A stretch of DNA of 64,000 bases from Clavelina lepadiformis. Its lineage: Eukaryota > Chordata > Ascidiacea > Aplousobranchia > Clavelinidae. Below the pieces are notes generated by a model. The model made no database searches, had not been told where the DNA came from, and saw only the letters and a program-made list of their open reading frames with translations. Both the position numbers and the translations under genes were made by a program. Below are positions 11,649 to 25,035 of the stretch, piece by piece (within the stretch, counting starts at the first letter, position 1; every line of letters starts with the position of its first letter). The stretch covers positions 22,134,001-22,198,000 of the forward strand of contig NC_135240.1 of the NCBI RefSeq assembly GCF_947623445.1, read 5' to 3'.

Positions 11649-14600
11649 ATGGCTCCTACAAGAGTTATATCAAGAGCATCAAGATCTGTTTATGGTTAGT
11701 TGTTTGCTGTTTTTCTGTACTTTTCCCAACAGAAAGTGTGAGTGAAAACAGTTTGTATTGAGTTATGCTATATAATGCATTTAATGCTTGTGTTTATTTG
11801 CATTTTTAGAACCCATAGTTGTGAAGTCTGTGGACCATCTTAATTCAGATAATGCCCCAAAGCATTATACTTCAGACTATGAGGGTGATGATCTTGTTGT
11901 GCGCAGAGGTTTTCCTTTTACACTGTTGCTGACATTGAATCGTGCCATTCTACCAGAGGAAAATCTTGCATTTGAGCTAAGAATGGGTAATTATCCACGG
12001 TAATGCCTTGTTTAAGTCCACCAATCGGATAAGTACCCAAGAAATATGACTCAGCATTAAAGTTTATTAGTTAGGATTATCAAAACAGAAGAGTTGTTTG
12101 TGTTATAGAAAATATTGCAGAAGAAAACAAAAAAAAACTTTTAAACAATGCTCTATCAGTAGCCTAGTTGAGTAATAAGATTGCAAATTGTATCTTAATT
12201 GTAATAAACATTTGTCATTGTCAAATGGAAATAAGATTTGGTGGAATGTGGAACAGCCTATAATAAAAAAATTACCAAGATTTAGTTTGTTATTACAATT
12301 TTTTGGTTTGTGTGCAATGTCATGTCAATAAGCTACAATACTGTGCCATGGGCTTCTGCTTAAACAAAAGCATGATATTTCTCGTGTGTCAAATTGTTAG
12401 ATTCGTCATCGTAGCAATTGTATAACTAGATGAGATAAAAGTTGTACAATTAACATCCTCTTTCTGAGTTTTCTTAACTATCGTTTAGTCTTAGAAACCA
12501 AGAAGCCAAATCGAAAGTGGAAGAAAAATATTATTATTTACGTGTTTTATGTCTTTTTAAAGTCTATAACTTGTTTTAAATGATTGTTTGTGGTTGTATA
12601 TCATCTGAATGACAGTTCATTTGAATGACAGTATTTGAGTGACATAATTATGACATAAATTATTCATTCGAGTGACATAATTAACCCTAACCCTCATCCT
12701 AATCCTAACCCTAACCCTAACCCATTACTGTAGTTTGAACAATACTTACCAATGTGTCACTCAAATGAACTGTCACTCAGTTGATCAACTACCATTGTTT
12801 GTATACCCAAATTACCATATCATAGCTGCATGAATAAAATAACAGTAAGCTATCTATTTTTTAATGCTTAGGATGACATAGGTTTCCTGTTTAATGGTGA
12901 ATGACTTTGTAAGTATGCGTGTCACGTTTATAAGAATACGACTATCTGAGATGAAGCATTCACCTTTTTGCTATTGGCTTGCACAGTTGCACTATTAATA
13001 ATTGCATACCATACCATTACCATAACTGTGTTTTTGTAATATAATATCAATTGTTAAGTGTTTATGGTGTGGCAATACTTTTGCTATTATTCATTACATC
13101 GTGTCACTTGTTTACAGTGTGCACATAAGCACAAACTGTGGAAAATGTTCATGTTTAAATTTGCGTTACATGATGATTAGGTATTATGCACTATATACCA
13201 TTTTGATCACAAATGAAGTGCTTAATTCATTGTAGTTTCAACTGTGACATGGCAGTACAGTGATATAATAAACGGTATTGTGGTTTGCATTACACAGGCT
13301 TGATTTTTAAAACCTACAATGGTTTTTAGTGGCACTTGCATTAACTACACAACAATTAGAACATGTATTTTTGACTCGATCAATCATTATTCAGCCATTA
13401 CTTTGATTTACATTTTGCAGCCTGTGGTCCAATAAGTTTGATCCTTGCCTTAAATACTTGATTTGAATTTCCCCAAACATAAGATTGACCTCGAATACCA
13501 AAGCGAAAATATATTTTTGTCATCTTTTTATTCATTTTAAAAATATTCAATTTTAAAAAATGAGTTGTTTTTATCTATTGTTAAAAATAAGGTGTAATTG
13601 TAAGTATGCCATCTCACTATTTAGACCAGTGGTTCTCAACCTTCTGATCTTGGCGGACCCCTTTTGCTGCTGTCAAAGCAGTGGCGGACCCCTGAAGTTT
13701 AAGCAAACTAAGGGTTCTGAGACTGCACTTAAATGTTTCTTTGCTTAGTTTTACTTAATAGTCTTGGTGCACAACTGCGCTATTCATTCAAAATAACATC
13801 AAACTATGCGGATATTTTTACTTAAAATCACTGTATCCAGCTGTCTTCTCGTATAATCCGCAATCTAGTGCATCACAATAGGCCTTCCCTGCGGGTGATA
13901 AATCTCAATAAGCTTTTGTATTGTCCCATCACAATAGGCAATTAAGCAAATGTTCAAGCCTATTTCAAAAAGCAATGATAAACAGCAAAAATTTTTTAAA
14001 AACTCCTACTTTATGTTGCAAATTTCGAAGTTCTCACGGACCAACTGAAAACGTTTCGCGGACCCCCAGGGGTCCGCGGACCACCGGTTGAGAACCACTG
14101 ATTTAGACGTTTTTATTTTGTGGAGAGTGTATTTTGCAGTGGAAGAAGTTGCTGTAGTATTTATCAGTTAAATAACAACAACATCCTGTAGCATAAAGTA
14201 CGTGTTACTTACCCAGTTTTATTTCCTGAGACGTGAGTGAGTGGATGTTTAAGTCAAACTTTTTTAGCATTTTTATGATTGTAGTAATTGCATGGACACA
14301 TTTTAAAATATACAGTCTAATAACTGCATTAATTATTATTATTATTCTAATATTTACTAATCCTTAAGTTGATTATCTCATGTTTTTGTCCTTCGTTTTC
14401 TGGTTTTAGAGCATGAAAATCACATAATTTGAATTTGCATTCACTTTAAAAAAGGAATTCTATAATTCTTTTCATAGCTTGCAAATGTTCTATATGCATA
14501 TGTTGTATGAGTACGATTGTGGAGCTAGTTGTTTGTAAGTACACAACTTGATTGCTGAATTTTTTTGCTTTTGTATTAGGTGGACGACCAATGGTTCATC

Positions 14601-17600
14601 ATGGCTCTCTTGTAAGGCTTCCTCAGATAGACCCAAAACCCAATGAAGATGTAGATGGTTTTACAGTGCTTGCTTCAGCTGGTACGGTATTATATTCAGA
14701 GTTTTGTGCTGTGTGTTCCAATTAAAGCATTTTAAGTATACACCATTTTCAGCACTAGTTCGCTTTTCCTTGTAGGTGAAAACTTAACAGTTAAAATACA
14801 CACCTCGGCCAAAACTACTGGTATTGGAAAATGGTTACTTGTAATGAAAACCACTCACGGAAGAAGAAGACTTCCTTATGTAAAAGTGTCTGACTCTATT
14901 GTCATGATTTTCAACCCATGGTCAAAATGTGAGTTTTATGTGGATAAAAAAAAACAATGATTTGCTTAGTTTAAATATGTAAGTCTTAAGTAGAGGTAAC
15001 AACTAATACAGTAGTAATGTAGTATTGAAACCTTTCTTGAGCACTGTAGTTTTGGTACTTTTCATGTGTTTTTGAACTATTTAGTAGAGATAAATTCCAG
15101 TTTACTTAAATTATACTGTTATTGATATGTATTATACCTATTATGTTTGTTATTATACTCATATTTATGTAAAGTATATTTACAGTGCAGGCTTGTTAAC
15201 TCAACTTAACTGGCAGTTTCAGATAACTCCAACTTACTGGTCTCTGCAAAATGCATGTAAACAACATACTTTTTAACTCAGTTTGTTTTAATTTATTTAT
15301 GTGTTTTATCAGTTCCAAGGCATGAGCAGAAACTTTTAAGTCTAAATTAAGAAAAAAAGTTTTTGAAGTGTATGAACCAGCTATCTTATCAATGATAATT
15401 GCTGACATCTTGTACCTATTCTACTCATTTTCAATACATCTTTATATCCTAGTCTCGTTTTATAACATTTTTTACCACTATATGTATTAACTTTAAATAA
15501 CTCAGACGTTATAAATTTAATGATTCCTTCAACTTCCAGCCCATGTGTTTCCACTATAATCTTATAATGAATGCAGTGGAACCTTGAGAATGTGACCAAC
15601 TTCGCAAACTATAAAACATTTGCAGTTTTCTATTTTACCAACATTCGGTGATGATTTAAATGAAAGTTTTTATGAGCGAGGTGGTTAAATAGAGTACCGG
15701 TAATCTATCGTTTTCAGTTTAGACCGAAAAAAGCAGTTCCAGTCCATGAAACAAGGATTTAATTGCTTATAAAACATTAAAAAACTTTGAGAACAGAAAA
15801 GTGGTTAGGTTACTGAGGTGGTATCTTTATCGGGGTGGTTGTTAACGAAGGTTGCACTGTAATACAGATATAATTAATCTGTGAGTTAGCAGGTGCATTT
15901 GGCCACATCTGATATTTCTTGCAAAATTCTGCAGACATTGAGTTATTGCTACATAGCATAATCATTCCTTTACAGTTCTTTAGCATACTTGCTAGTACAG
16001 CATATACATGATATTCAAGAAATTTGCTAATTACTCTAACAAAACTCTGATAGTTAGAATGTATTGGGCAAACAGATAACCTACCGATATTTTAAACAGC
16101 GTAAACAGCCTTAAATTATCCCAAAGTGTCATGTAAAACTTAGCATTTAGCAGTGTCAATTTTTTCGCAATTTCCTCACATGCTGACCATGCTAAAACAG
16201 CATTAAAATCAGTGGTGTAAAAACTTTTTTCATTATAAGTAAAACTTTTATTAGATCAACATTCTATCATAGCATCCTATCAAATTTTTTAATATATTTA
16301 AATACTTGGGACATGTTATTGGTCTTATGACAATATTGGCTTCAGTATGCACAATGCTCATGGAGATCTAAGTTTGTGGCCAACCTTGGTTCAACTGTTC
16401 TAATATAATTAATGAGAATAAGTAAAATATTTTCCTGACTGCATAACTGCTGTCAAATCACAATTACTAATTTAATATAATTTGGATTGTGTCTAAAAAT
16501 TTTGGACTTATTAAAATACATAACAAACTACTATTGTTAACAATAAAATTGTCAGTGGTCCCTGTAGTGTCACAATGAAATCTTACTTTAGCTGATCTTG
16601 GTTGCTGTAAGTTACAATGCTATAATCACTAAGTGCAGTAACAATTTACAGACAGTAACAAAATTATGATATTCAGAAAAGCTATTATTGTAGTCTTTAA
16701 TGATAATTGGTTGGTGTTTTGCAGTTGATCCAGTTTATATGAAAACTGATGAATGGAAAAATGAATACATTCTAAATGACGATGGCATGCTCTTCTATGG
16801 AAACACGAACAGAATTGGATCTATGGATTGGTATTTTGGACAGGTATGATACATTTAAACTTTCAATGATCTTTATCAATATTAACTCATAATAAAGAAA
16901 AAAAAGAAAGAATCAAATCGTTGATAGCTTACTTTATTAAATTAAACAGCCAGAACTAAGAATTACTACCAAAAATATTGTCTATTAGCAGATTTTTAGA
17001 TTTTTTTGCTTTCAGTTTGAAGCCGATGTGATGAAAGCAGGCATTAAACTGCTACACATGGGATATTTACGCTACAAAGATCACAGCGATCCAGTCGCCG
17101 TAGCTAGACACATGTCTGGATTGGTCAACAGCAATGTAAAACTAAACTAAACTTGTAGAAAATTTGTTGATTTGTGATAAGTGTTAAATACCAATATTAT
17201 ATTATAACGGGAACCCGTAAACAACGAAACAGTATGGTATATCAGCATGGCATGAACTGGTCAAATAGTATAAATAAAGTACCCCAAATAATGAATTATA
17301 TTTAGGTTGGTCACAAAACTTCATACCATTAGCCTACCATTATATCTGACATTAATATTTGTCTACTAGGATGACGATGGGGTGTTGGAAGGTAACTGGT
17401 CTGGAGATTATGATGATGGTAAAAGGCCGACTGATTGGGGCAGCAGTGTTTCTATCCTGAAGCAATTTATAGATACTGGCATGCCAGTTAAATATGGGCA
17501 GTGCTGGGTGTTCTCTGCGGTTCTTACCTCTGGTAAGGAGTAAAAACTGATTCTATTAATTAAAATTATCTTTATAATGTGTAATGTGACGTATTCTAGG

Positions 17601-20153
17601 GCCTCCGTTGCTGAAGTTATGATGACAAAGAAATTAGGTTGATGATGTTTTAATCTTATGATAATCTGATATTTTATAATTCACCTTCTAGTTCTTCGCT
17701 GCCTTGGAATTCCTTGCCGTAGCTTGACCAACTTTGAGTCTGCTCATGACACAGATGCAAACCTTACTGTTGATTACCACTATGATGTAGACTCCAAGCC
17801 AATGGATAATGATGACTCTATTTGGTAAGCAGAGAACTTGTTTTCGGTGAATGTATAATAAAGAAACTACAATTCATTAAGCTTATCATTTTTAGAAACA
17901 ATAATTCGTACATAACATTTTTTGTGTATGCGGTGGGTTGAAGGAATTTTCATGTCTGGAATGATGTTTGGATGGCACGTGAAGACCTGCCTGATGGTTT
18001 TGGTGGTTGGCAGGCACTTGATGCAACTCCACAAGAAGAAAGCGATAGAAAGTTCCAGTGTGGGCCTATGTCCATTAACGCCATAAAAGAGGTGTGTATT
18101 GTGTGTCTGCTACTTATTAAGCTCTAGTGTTTTCATCATTTTGATAATATTGATTGGTAAATTTTTACTTGCTCTGTGCCAAGTAAAGAAACTTTGTAAC
18201 CTGTACATGTGTACTGATAAAAGCTTTGGTTGCATTGTTACCAAATTCACATGCTTGTTTCATTTATTCCAGGGACACATCAATTTGGATTATGATGGCG
18301 CTTTCATTTATGCGGAAGTGAATGGCACTAAGAAGTACTGGAAACAATTGAAGGAGGTAGAAAGTAAGTTGATCAGCCCTACACAGGATTTTGATACTTG
18401 CTGCTGCTATACACTGTGTAGTAAACAGATTTTACCCAGTGCTTTTTTGTTTTAAATTATTGATTGTTTAGAAGCAACTAACTAAGGCCTTGCTTGCCAA
18501 ATGTGTTATACTGCAGCAATTTTTTTTTATTCAAAAATGAAATTGAAATTTTTGTGAAATTTTTATGCCCATATTCAGTATTAAAAATTTATGTGTGTTG
18601 GAGCTTTTTAGAAACATTGCCACAAAAAGTCATACTAAAATGGCCAAGCAAGATTCTTGTAAACCACTGTACTAAGATTTTTGTTATGTAATTATTTGTG
18701 GTTTGCAGCGGATGAAAATGGTAGAAAAATAGAATGGGAGGAACTTTCATCTGAATCAGCAAGCATTGGACAACACATTAGCACTAAGCAAGTTGGAAAA
18801 GAAGAAAGAGAGGATATAACTAATCAGTACAAATACAAAGAAGGTTAAATATAAAAATTGTTATCTGTGCAATGGCGGGGTGGCATTAAACGGTCGTATT
18901 GTTTTGTCTGGACTAATTTCAAACGAGAAACATTGAGTTGTTTCATATTAACCTGATTTGGCCAAATAAATGTATTCTATCTTCAAAAAGGTTCCAAAGA
19001 GGAAAATCTTTCCTTTGAAGTAGCAAGAAAATATGTGAGGATAACTCGCACAGCTCGTAAGGAAGTGAAGAAGGTTATAGAAATAAACACTGGGGTGCCT
19101 TCTTCAATAAAATTTGGACAAGATCTATCATTCAACATAAAGGTGAAGTGATCGTTTACTTGTTTTACGATTTTGGTCATTCTATTAAACATAGATGACA
19201 TTTCAGTGCCTGTTCTTACATGTACAAATGGCAGGTAATTCCACAGAGGTTATATTTCAGGTGAAGAATGTGAGCAAGAGTTCTCAAAATGTTTTCATCA
19301 ATGTTGTAGCTAAAACAATGCAATACAATGGTAAGTCTATGTTTTAGTTGTAAGTACCACTCAATTCATGCACCGATTGAAGTAGCTTAACTGGAAACAT
19401 AATTAAACACTAAACTCTGCAAGATAGAAGTAAGTCATTACCGTACTGTATCTACATAGGATCTTTGGTGGCTCAAATTTTGGACACTGATTTCCACAAA
19501 CAAATATCTGGCTCAAAAACTGAAGAGTTTGAAGTGTCTTTGCCTTCCAAGACCTATCTGGCAAAGATGAAAGGAGACAACAATGTGAAATTCTTTTTCC
19601 TTGGTGGTGTGGAAGGCGGCAGCCAAACTTTCGCTACCCAAGCGATTTTGGAGTTTGAAAAGCCAACCATTGATGTTGAGGTAATACTCATTAAGCTTTT
19701 TCCTAAATACAGTAGCAAACACAAAGACTGTCTGTAACTATAGGAAATTTGGGTTACTTTAGATATCAGGAACTCCCAAACTGCTGAAAAATCTTAAAGT
19801 GAAAGCATCATTCACGAATCCATTATCAGTTGCCCTTGAAGGGGGAGTCTTCAGGTTTGAGGGAGCTGGCATCAAAGATGCAGTGGTTGCTCCAGTAGAC
19901 AAGGTGGGAGAAAATATTAATATATAATTATATATGCGCAGAATATTGCCATGGTTATTAGTAAATATAAGCAAGATTAATGCTTTTGTTTGTTTTCTTA
20001 TAACTATTTGCTTCTCAGGTCAAGGCAAATGCAGTCTGCAAGGTCGAAGTCAACATTCAGCCACGCAAAGTTGGCAGCCGACGTATTATTGTGGGATTTT
20101 CTTCCAAGCAACTGCAAGCTGTTAGGGGATCTGTTGACATTGTTGTGGCTTGA
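11649..20153 (+). CDS. Transglutaminase (protein-glutamine gamma-glutamyltransferase)
   Basis: Calcium-dependent acyl transferase that crosslinks glutamine to lysine side chains. Sixteen phase-consistent exons (11649-11694, 11810-11986, 14580-14681, 14776-14928, 16725-16843, 17016-17135, 17370-17532, 17692-17824, 17944-18091, 18273-18363, 18709-18843, 18991-19142, 19261-19330, 19460-19680, 19763-19903, 20019-20153) encode 701 aa, the usual family length. Order: N-terminal beta-sandwich, catalytic core, two C-terminal beta-barrels. The triad is visible: Cys284 in YGQCWVF, His341 in NFHVWNDVW and Asp364 in [11 protein letters not shown]. No signal peptide is seen, so the protein is probably cytosolic or exported unconventionally; an erythrocyte-band-4.2-like loss of catalytic Cys can be excluded. 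The start [16 protein letters not shown] opens a 46-nt first exon. Which vertebrate TGM it pairs with cannot be told; invertebrate chordates often have lineage-specific copies. Confidence 0.94.
12592..12793. mobile_element. MITE-like inverted repeat containing telomere-type (CCCTAA) repeats
   Basis: Lies in transglutaminase intron 2. The left arm (12592-12645, GACAGTTCATTTGAATGACA) is inverted against the right arm (about 12751-12793, TGTCACTCAAATGAACTGTC). Between them at 12683-12723 is a run of CCCTAA units, some perfect and two altered (CCTCAT, CCTAAT). The whole is about 200 bp with no coding capacity. Confidence 0.7.
12683..12723 (+). repeat. Interstitial telomere-like array (CCCTAA)n
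   Basis: About six to seven tandem hexamers of the chordate telomere repeat (C-rich strand), with the last units perfect. It sits inside the inverted-repeat element at 12592-12793. Confidence 0.85.
13627..14100. mobile_element. hAT-type MITE, 474 bp, with perfect 8-bp target duplication
   Basis: In transglutaminase intron 2. Ends CAGTGGTTCTCAACC / GGTTGAGAACCACTG with identical flanking 8-mers ATTTAGAC at 13619-13626 and 14101-14108. Subterminal GGCGGACCCC and GGGGTCCGCGG are also inverted. Family distinct from the element at 8650. Non-autonomous. Confidence 0.9.
15574..15859. mobile_element. Probable small MITE, about 286 bp
   Basis: In transglutaminase intron 4. The left end CAGTGGAACCTTGAGAA is inverted against CGAAGGTTGCACTG at the right end, with further inner matches (GTGACCAAC / GTGGTTGTT). 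The flank on the right begins with TA; the left flank is ambiguous. The superfamily is not settled. Confidence 0.5.
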
Positions 20154-21309
20154 AATTTCGTTTATTTAGCTGCCCAGTAGTTTTACATGTAGTCTGCTTT
20201 TACCTCCCATTTGATGATCATGTAACCTGCAAAACTCTCTTGTGTTACTTCACTATACCATGCACAGTTCATTTCCTGCAAACTTGTTTGAATTATGTAA
20301 TTGTTCAAGAGTGCAAGCTTATATGCCTACAATTTTTTTTTGCTTTTAGGTAAGTATAGAGATTAATTACTTTTTTAACAGGCTTAGGTAGCTTTTTTCA
20401 AAAAATGTATATTTTGCTACCTATGTATGCTGACCCAGGAGCCTTTTGCTTGCAGTACACATTTTTAGATAAATAATATTGCATTGTACATGTAGCTTAT
20501 AGATGTGAACTGTGTGGTAGGTTAGCCTGTTTATCACATTGCCTTAATTGATTGGGTAGATTTGTATGGGGCGAAAAATGTTCACTTTTGTGTTTGTTGA
20601 TTTTAAACCATGTCAAGCTTTCACTCCAATTTCAACATTTCTTAATCATGCTTCATTTACTTATTATGCAGAAAAAGTGTCACCCCTAAAAATCTATATG
20701 CATTTCGTATATGTAGAACTGTTTTCTCACTCAAAATTAAAGCCCTCCATTAGCACAGCTGATTGCACTAAGAGTGTTATTACTTATTAGTCAAGATATT
20801 ATATATAATACCCTGTACAACACCAGCTGGTTTCTCACAAAATGGAATTGTGATAGCATTTTTCATTCAAAGTTTCATACATCATCAAACGAGTTTGTTT
20901 TAAAATGAGGATCAAGTGATAAAACAAGCTAAATTAAAAATTTACATTTATTTACTGACAACAATTATTTATTTGGTACCAGGTTTTGAATTCGACTTAA
21001 GACGAATTATTATCTTTAAGCAGTGCTTGCTACTTGTGCGTACAGTCTCACAGGTTGTTAACTAATCAAACGTGTTCAATGCATTTTTTTAGTTTGTTCC
21101 GATTACTTTTTAACAACACCTTTATTTCGTGTGGATGAAACATGAGTAAGACAAAAGTTCAAACTTTGTAAGTGTTGAAAAGTACCGCTTTCAAGACATT
21201 GCATTTTAAAATATATTAGGACAAGCGACAACACACATTGCTATTAACATGCAGCACCATTTTTCTAACCTAATAATATAACACAGTCCTCTGTTGCCTT
21301 GTTTACTCA
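20154..21309. other. Intergenic DNA between convergent transglutaminase and B3GALT6
   Basis: Both flanking genes end here, so this interval holds two 3' UTRs. AT-rich; no gene or clear repeat seen. Confidence 0.5.
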
Positions 21310-22314
21310 TCAAGGAATGCCATCAGCACGTACACAGCATTTTGTTGGTGGACCACTCCAGTCATACACATATCCATGAAAAGCTATTGTTTCTTTTTCA
21401 CACGGCTTCCCCATAGTTCGTAAATTTCTATCTTTTCTATACATATCCTCAACACTTTGTTTATGGCTAACAACGAAGGCATTTTTGCAACCTCTACTTT
21501 TGTACTCAGTGTCAAAACGTACATCATGAATTCTATTCAGTACAAGTGGAGCCAACCACACGGCAAGAGTTACATCCTCACTCAAATAAAGTTGAAACTG
21601 GTGCCAGTTGGTTGCTATGAACTTTACTAAATTTTGAGATATTATATACCCACCACCACGGGCGTATGGAAGGTAATAGTCACAGAGTTTCCAGTTGGTT
21701 TCCTTCCATGGACCCGATTGTTTAACATGCGATCGGCCATAAAAATAACCCCAGTACAAATTATCCAATTGTTTTTCTGGGTCACTTTTAAGGTCATCCA
21801 AAACCTGATCAAGTCTCACAAAAGTATCATCATCTGCTTTAAGAATGTATTTGTAATTACAATTCTTGTCCACCCATTCCAACATTCGTCCCAGCTTTTC
21901 AGTTAGTTTCTCATACGCATCTTCAAAATCCTCCAGGAGTAATAAATCCTTGTGAGATTCATACTCTTTTCGCACATCATGAGCAACATCACTAGGTAAA
22001 TTTTTCATTCCAATTACAAAATGGTGCAACACTTCCTTGTCATGGGCACTTAAGTGGTCTGATAGCCATGTTTGGCGTATCGCTTTTCGCCTGTCTGAGT
22101 TCCTTGGTCCAGTCATGATTAAAACAACTAATAATATTGGACTGTGGGAAATTTCCTCATGCACGGCATTTTCTGCCACATTTGTTCTTGGAAAAGAGCT
22201 GCTTTCAGGTGCTTGAAATAAAACCTGGGCAATCAAAAGCAGAAATAAAATGCAAAGTACCAACTTGAACAACCGATTCCTGAACAGAGTCTTGACATTT
22301 CTTGTGTTGATCAT
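21310..22314 (-). CDS. B3GALT6: Beta-1,3-galactosyltransferase 6-like (glycosaminoglycan linker galactosyltransferase II)
   Basis: Golgi type II membrane enzyme that adds the second galactose of the proteoglycan linker tetrasaccharide. A single exon encodes 334 aa, similar to human. A short cytosolic tail is followed by one membrane anchor (about residues 15-33, KLVLCILFLLLIAQVLF). The catalytic GT31 domain shows RRKAIRQTW at 75-83, the metal-binding DDD at 161-163 (ILKADDDTF), RGGGYIIS, and the SEDVTLAVWLAP region. The C terminus VYDWSGPPTKCCVR...GIP is characteristic of B3GALT6 rather than other GT31 enzymes, as is the YKSRGC...VVSHKQS stretch. It is the last member of a run of four minus-strand genes, with its ATG 299 bases after the stop of the TBC-like gene. 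Confidence 0.93.
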   Translation of the reverse strand: MINTRNVKTLFRNRLFKLVLCILFLLLIAQVLFQAPESSSFPRTNVAENAVHEEISHSPILLVVLIMTGPRNSDRRKAIRQTWLSDHLSAHDKEVLHHFVIGMKNLPSDVAHDVRKEYESHKDLLLLEDFEDAYEKLTEKLGRMLEWVDKNCNYKYILKADDDTFVRLDQVLDDLKSDPEKQLDNLYWGYFYGRSHVKQSGPWKETNWKLCDYYLPYARGGGYIISQNLVKFIATNWHQFQLYLSEDVTLAVWLAPLVLNRIHDVRFDTEYKSRGCKNAFVVSHKQSVEDMYRKDRNLRTMGKPCEKETIAFHGYVYDWSGPPTKCCVRADGIP

Positions 22315-22613
22315 TGCTACCTTTGTGACTACTTTTCATAATACTCTTCAGGTTTCCTGCTAATTTGATTGAATCGCATATTCTTCAGATAACTTGAACG
22401 ATATTACAGATCAGAAGAAACGAAAATTCTGGTCTGTGCAAACAAATGAACACTGTTGTATTATATAAGAAATAAAATTGGATTCAAGTTACTAAATCAA
22501 CCACTAGGTGTGTACAATAAAAACACTTTTAAGCAAAACCACTGATTTAATTATTACAAAAGTAGTAATTGTACATTATACACACACTCTTCACAGAAAG
22601 CTAAATTAGATCT

Positions 22614-24089
22614 TTAAATTGAGGAAATATTATCCAGTAACTTCCAGGCCTGTGCCATTTCAGGAACATTAACATTAATCATTCCATCTGTCAGCAAACT
22701 GAGAAGTTCTTTTTTCTCTTTGCATTTCCTGATATCCGAAGAAATGCAATGAAACAACACTAAGCAAACCCGTTTAAAACACGTTTGGCTCCAGTTATGA
22801 AGAAAAAGCTGGTCCCATATATACATTGTTGTCATAACATTGGTCACACCCACAAACAGATGAAAAACCCAGCTACGAATAAACGTGACAGGGTGGCTGT
22901 AAGCATCGGAATGAGCCGTATAAAATTTTATTAATGAAGCATAGGATTGAGACTGGTCGTCTTTAAATGGTTGTTCCAGAGTCAATTTGATGTTATCCAC
23001 GTCGGAATCTATGCCTAATGTGCAGAAATGGGTTTTAATGTCTGCATCATTGGAAGAATTTCCATTCAGGTTTGAGTCAATTATTTCAGACCACACAGAT
23101 AAAACAATATCATTTATCATGGGCCACAGTGGTAAACATTCACCAATAATAATATCCAACCACATTGCAATTTCGTAATCTTGTTGTTTACTGTGGATTT
23201 CTTTACTCAGAGCACTATGCAGTGGAAACAGCAAGTAAATATAAAAAGTTTCAAAATTTTTTCGATGTGTGTAAAGAATGTTCAACATCCTACACATATC
23301 CTGCTGGAGAGTAAGATCATCTGAAAATGGTTTCAAACCTGGGGTTGTTTCAAATGTTTCCAAAACAGAAGACTGGATTAAGTGGGAAACTGGTGTTTTA
23401 GTGGGCTGCTTTGATTTAAATTCCAACACGCCTTTCTTAACACTAGCCGCAAATGCTTCCCTCATTTTCAGCTGAGTTAGATCATCATTGAACACAGCTG
23501 CAGCACCAGACCTACCGGTGCCGGGGCTATTTTTTCTTTTGTTGATTAGAAGCAGGCGATAAAGATATCGTCTGAGCGTCTTTGGTAAATAGCGACCTTT
23601 AAGCTTTAGGGTGACGTCACCTAACTTACTAGAATCTTTTTGTAACACTTTAACTACAGATTGGGCCAGTCTATCTGTATGTTGACCATGTTTAAAATTG
23701 GTGGGCTCAACAATTTTTTTGGTTAGATCTACCAGGTTTGAAAAGCATTCTGGTGCATTTGGGCTGTTGGGTAGACTACACTCCGCATCATGAGCAGCTT
23801 TGAAGGTCAATTCTTTGAGTAGAACTTGGATTTCTCTTTCTGTATACTGTCGAGTTGCAATTGATGTATTTGATCTTTTTGCCGACTCATAAAGTCTGTG
23901 TTTCTTGATAAAGTCGTCACTTATAAATTTTGCAACTAAGGCAAGTTGTTCATACGTGAAGCCTTCCAGGGTGATTCTGTATGCCAGCCTTTCAGCTACT
24001 AGATCACGGACTTCGTGCCAAGGGCTACCTGGCAAACTCAGTTCCTCCATGCATTGTTCTAACCAATTATCATTATGATAAGAAGCCAT
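22614..24089 (-). CDS. Uncharacterised TBC-domain-like protein, 491 aa
   Basis: Not recognised as a named orthologue. The 491-aa single-exon protein is largely helical. Residues about 160-480 resemble a TBC (Rab-GAP) fold: RYLPKTLRRYLYRLLL looks like the first TBC helix, YTHRKNFETFYIYLLFPLHSAL like the middle, and MTTMYIWDQLFLHNW like the conserved WD-containing helix. The arginine-finger (IxxDxxR) and glutamine-finger (YxQG) motifs of active GAPs are not visible, so it is probably a pseudo-GAP or a divergent TBC-like scaffold. The N terminus (ERLAYRITLEGFTYEQLALV) has no assignment. The start MASYHNDNWLEQ is the first Met; only about 145 bp separate it from the upstream LYRM9 stop, with acceptor-like CCAACACTAG in between. 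The TBC assignment rests on eye-level likeness and is moderate. Confidence 0.6.
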   Translation of the reverse strand: MASYHNDNWLEQCMEELSLPGSPWHEVRDLVAERLAYRITLEGFTYEQLALVAKFISDDFIKKHRLYESAKRSNTSIATRQYTEREIQVLLKELTFKAAHDAECSLPNSPNAPECFSNLVDLTKKIVEPTNFKHGQHTDRLAQSVVKVLQKDSSKLGDVTLKLKGRYLPKTLRRYLYRLLLINKRKNSPGTGRSGAAAVFNDDLTQLKMREAFAASVKKGVLEFKSKQPTKTPVSHLIQSSVLETFETTPGLKPFSDDLTLQQDMCRMLNILYTHRKNFETFYIYLLFPLHSALSKEIHSKQQDYEIAMWLDIIIGECLPLWPMINDIVLSVWSEIIDSNLNGNSSNDADIKTHFCTLGIDSDVDNIKLTLEQPFKDDQSQSYASLIKFYTAHSDAYSHPVTFIRSWVFHLFVGVTNVMTTMYIWDQLFLHNWSQTCFKRVCLVLFHCISSDIRKCKEKKELLSLLTDGMINVNVPEMAQAWKLLDNISSI

Positions 24090-24234
24090 TTATGGAATGC
24101 TTAAAAGTTGTTTCATCAAAACAGTTGTATCTAGTGTTGGGAATGCAAAAGTTAGTAATAAAATGGAAGAGCAACAAAAATCAAGACACAGGAATGTGAT
24201 TACATCCTGAGAAATGGAAATGCTGCATCGCAAA

Positions 24235-25035
<801 letters not shown>

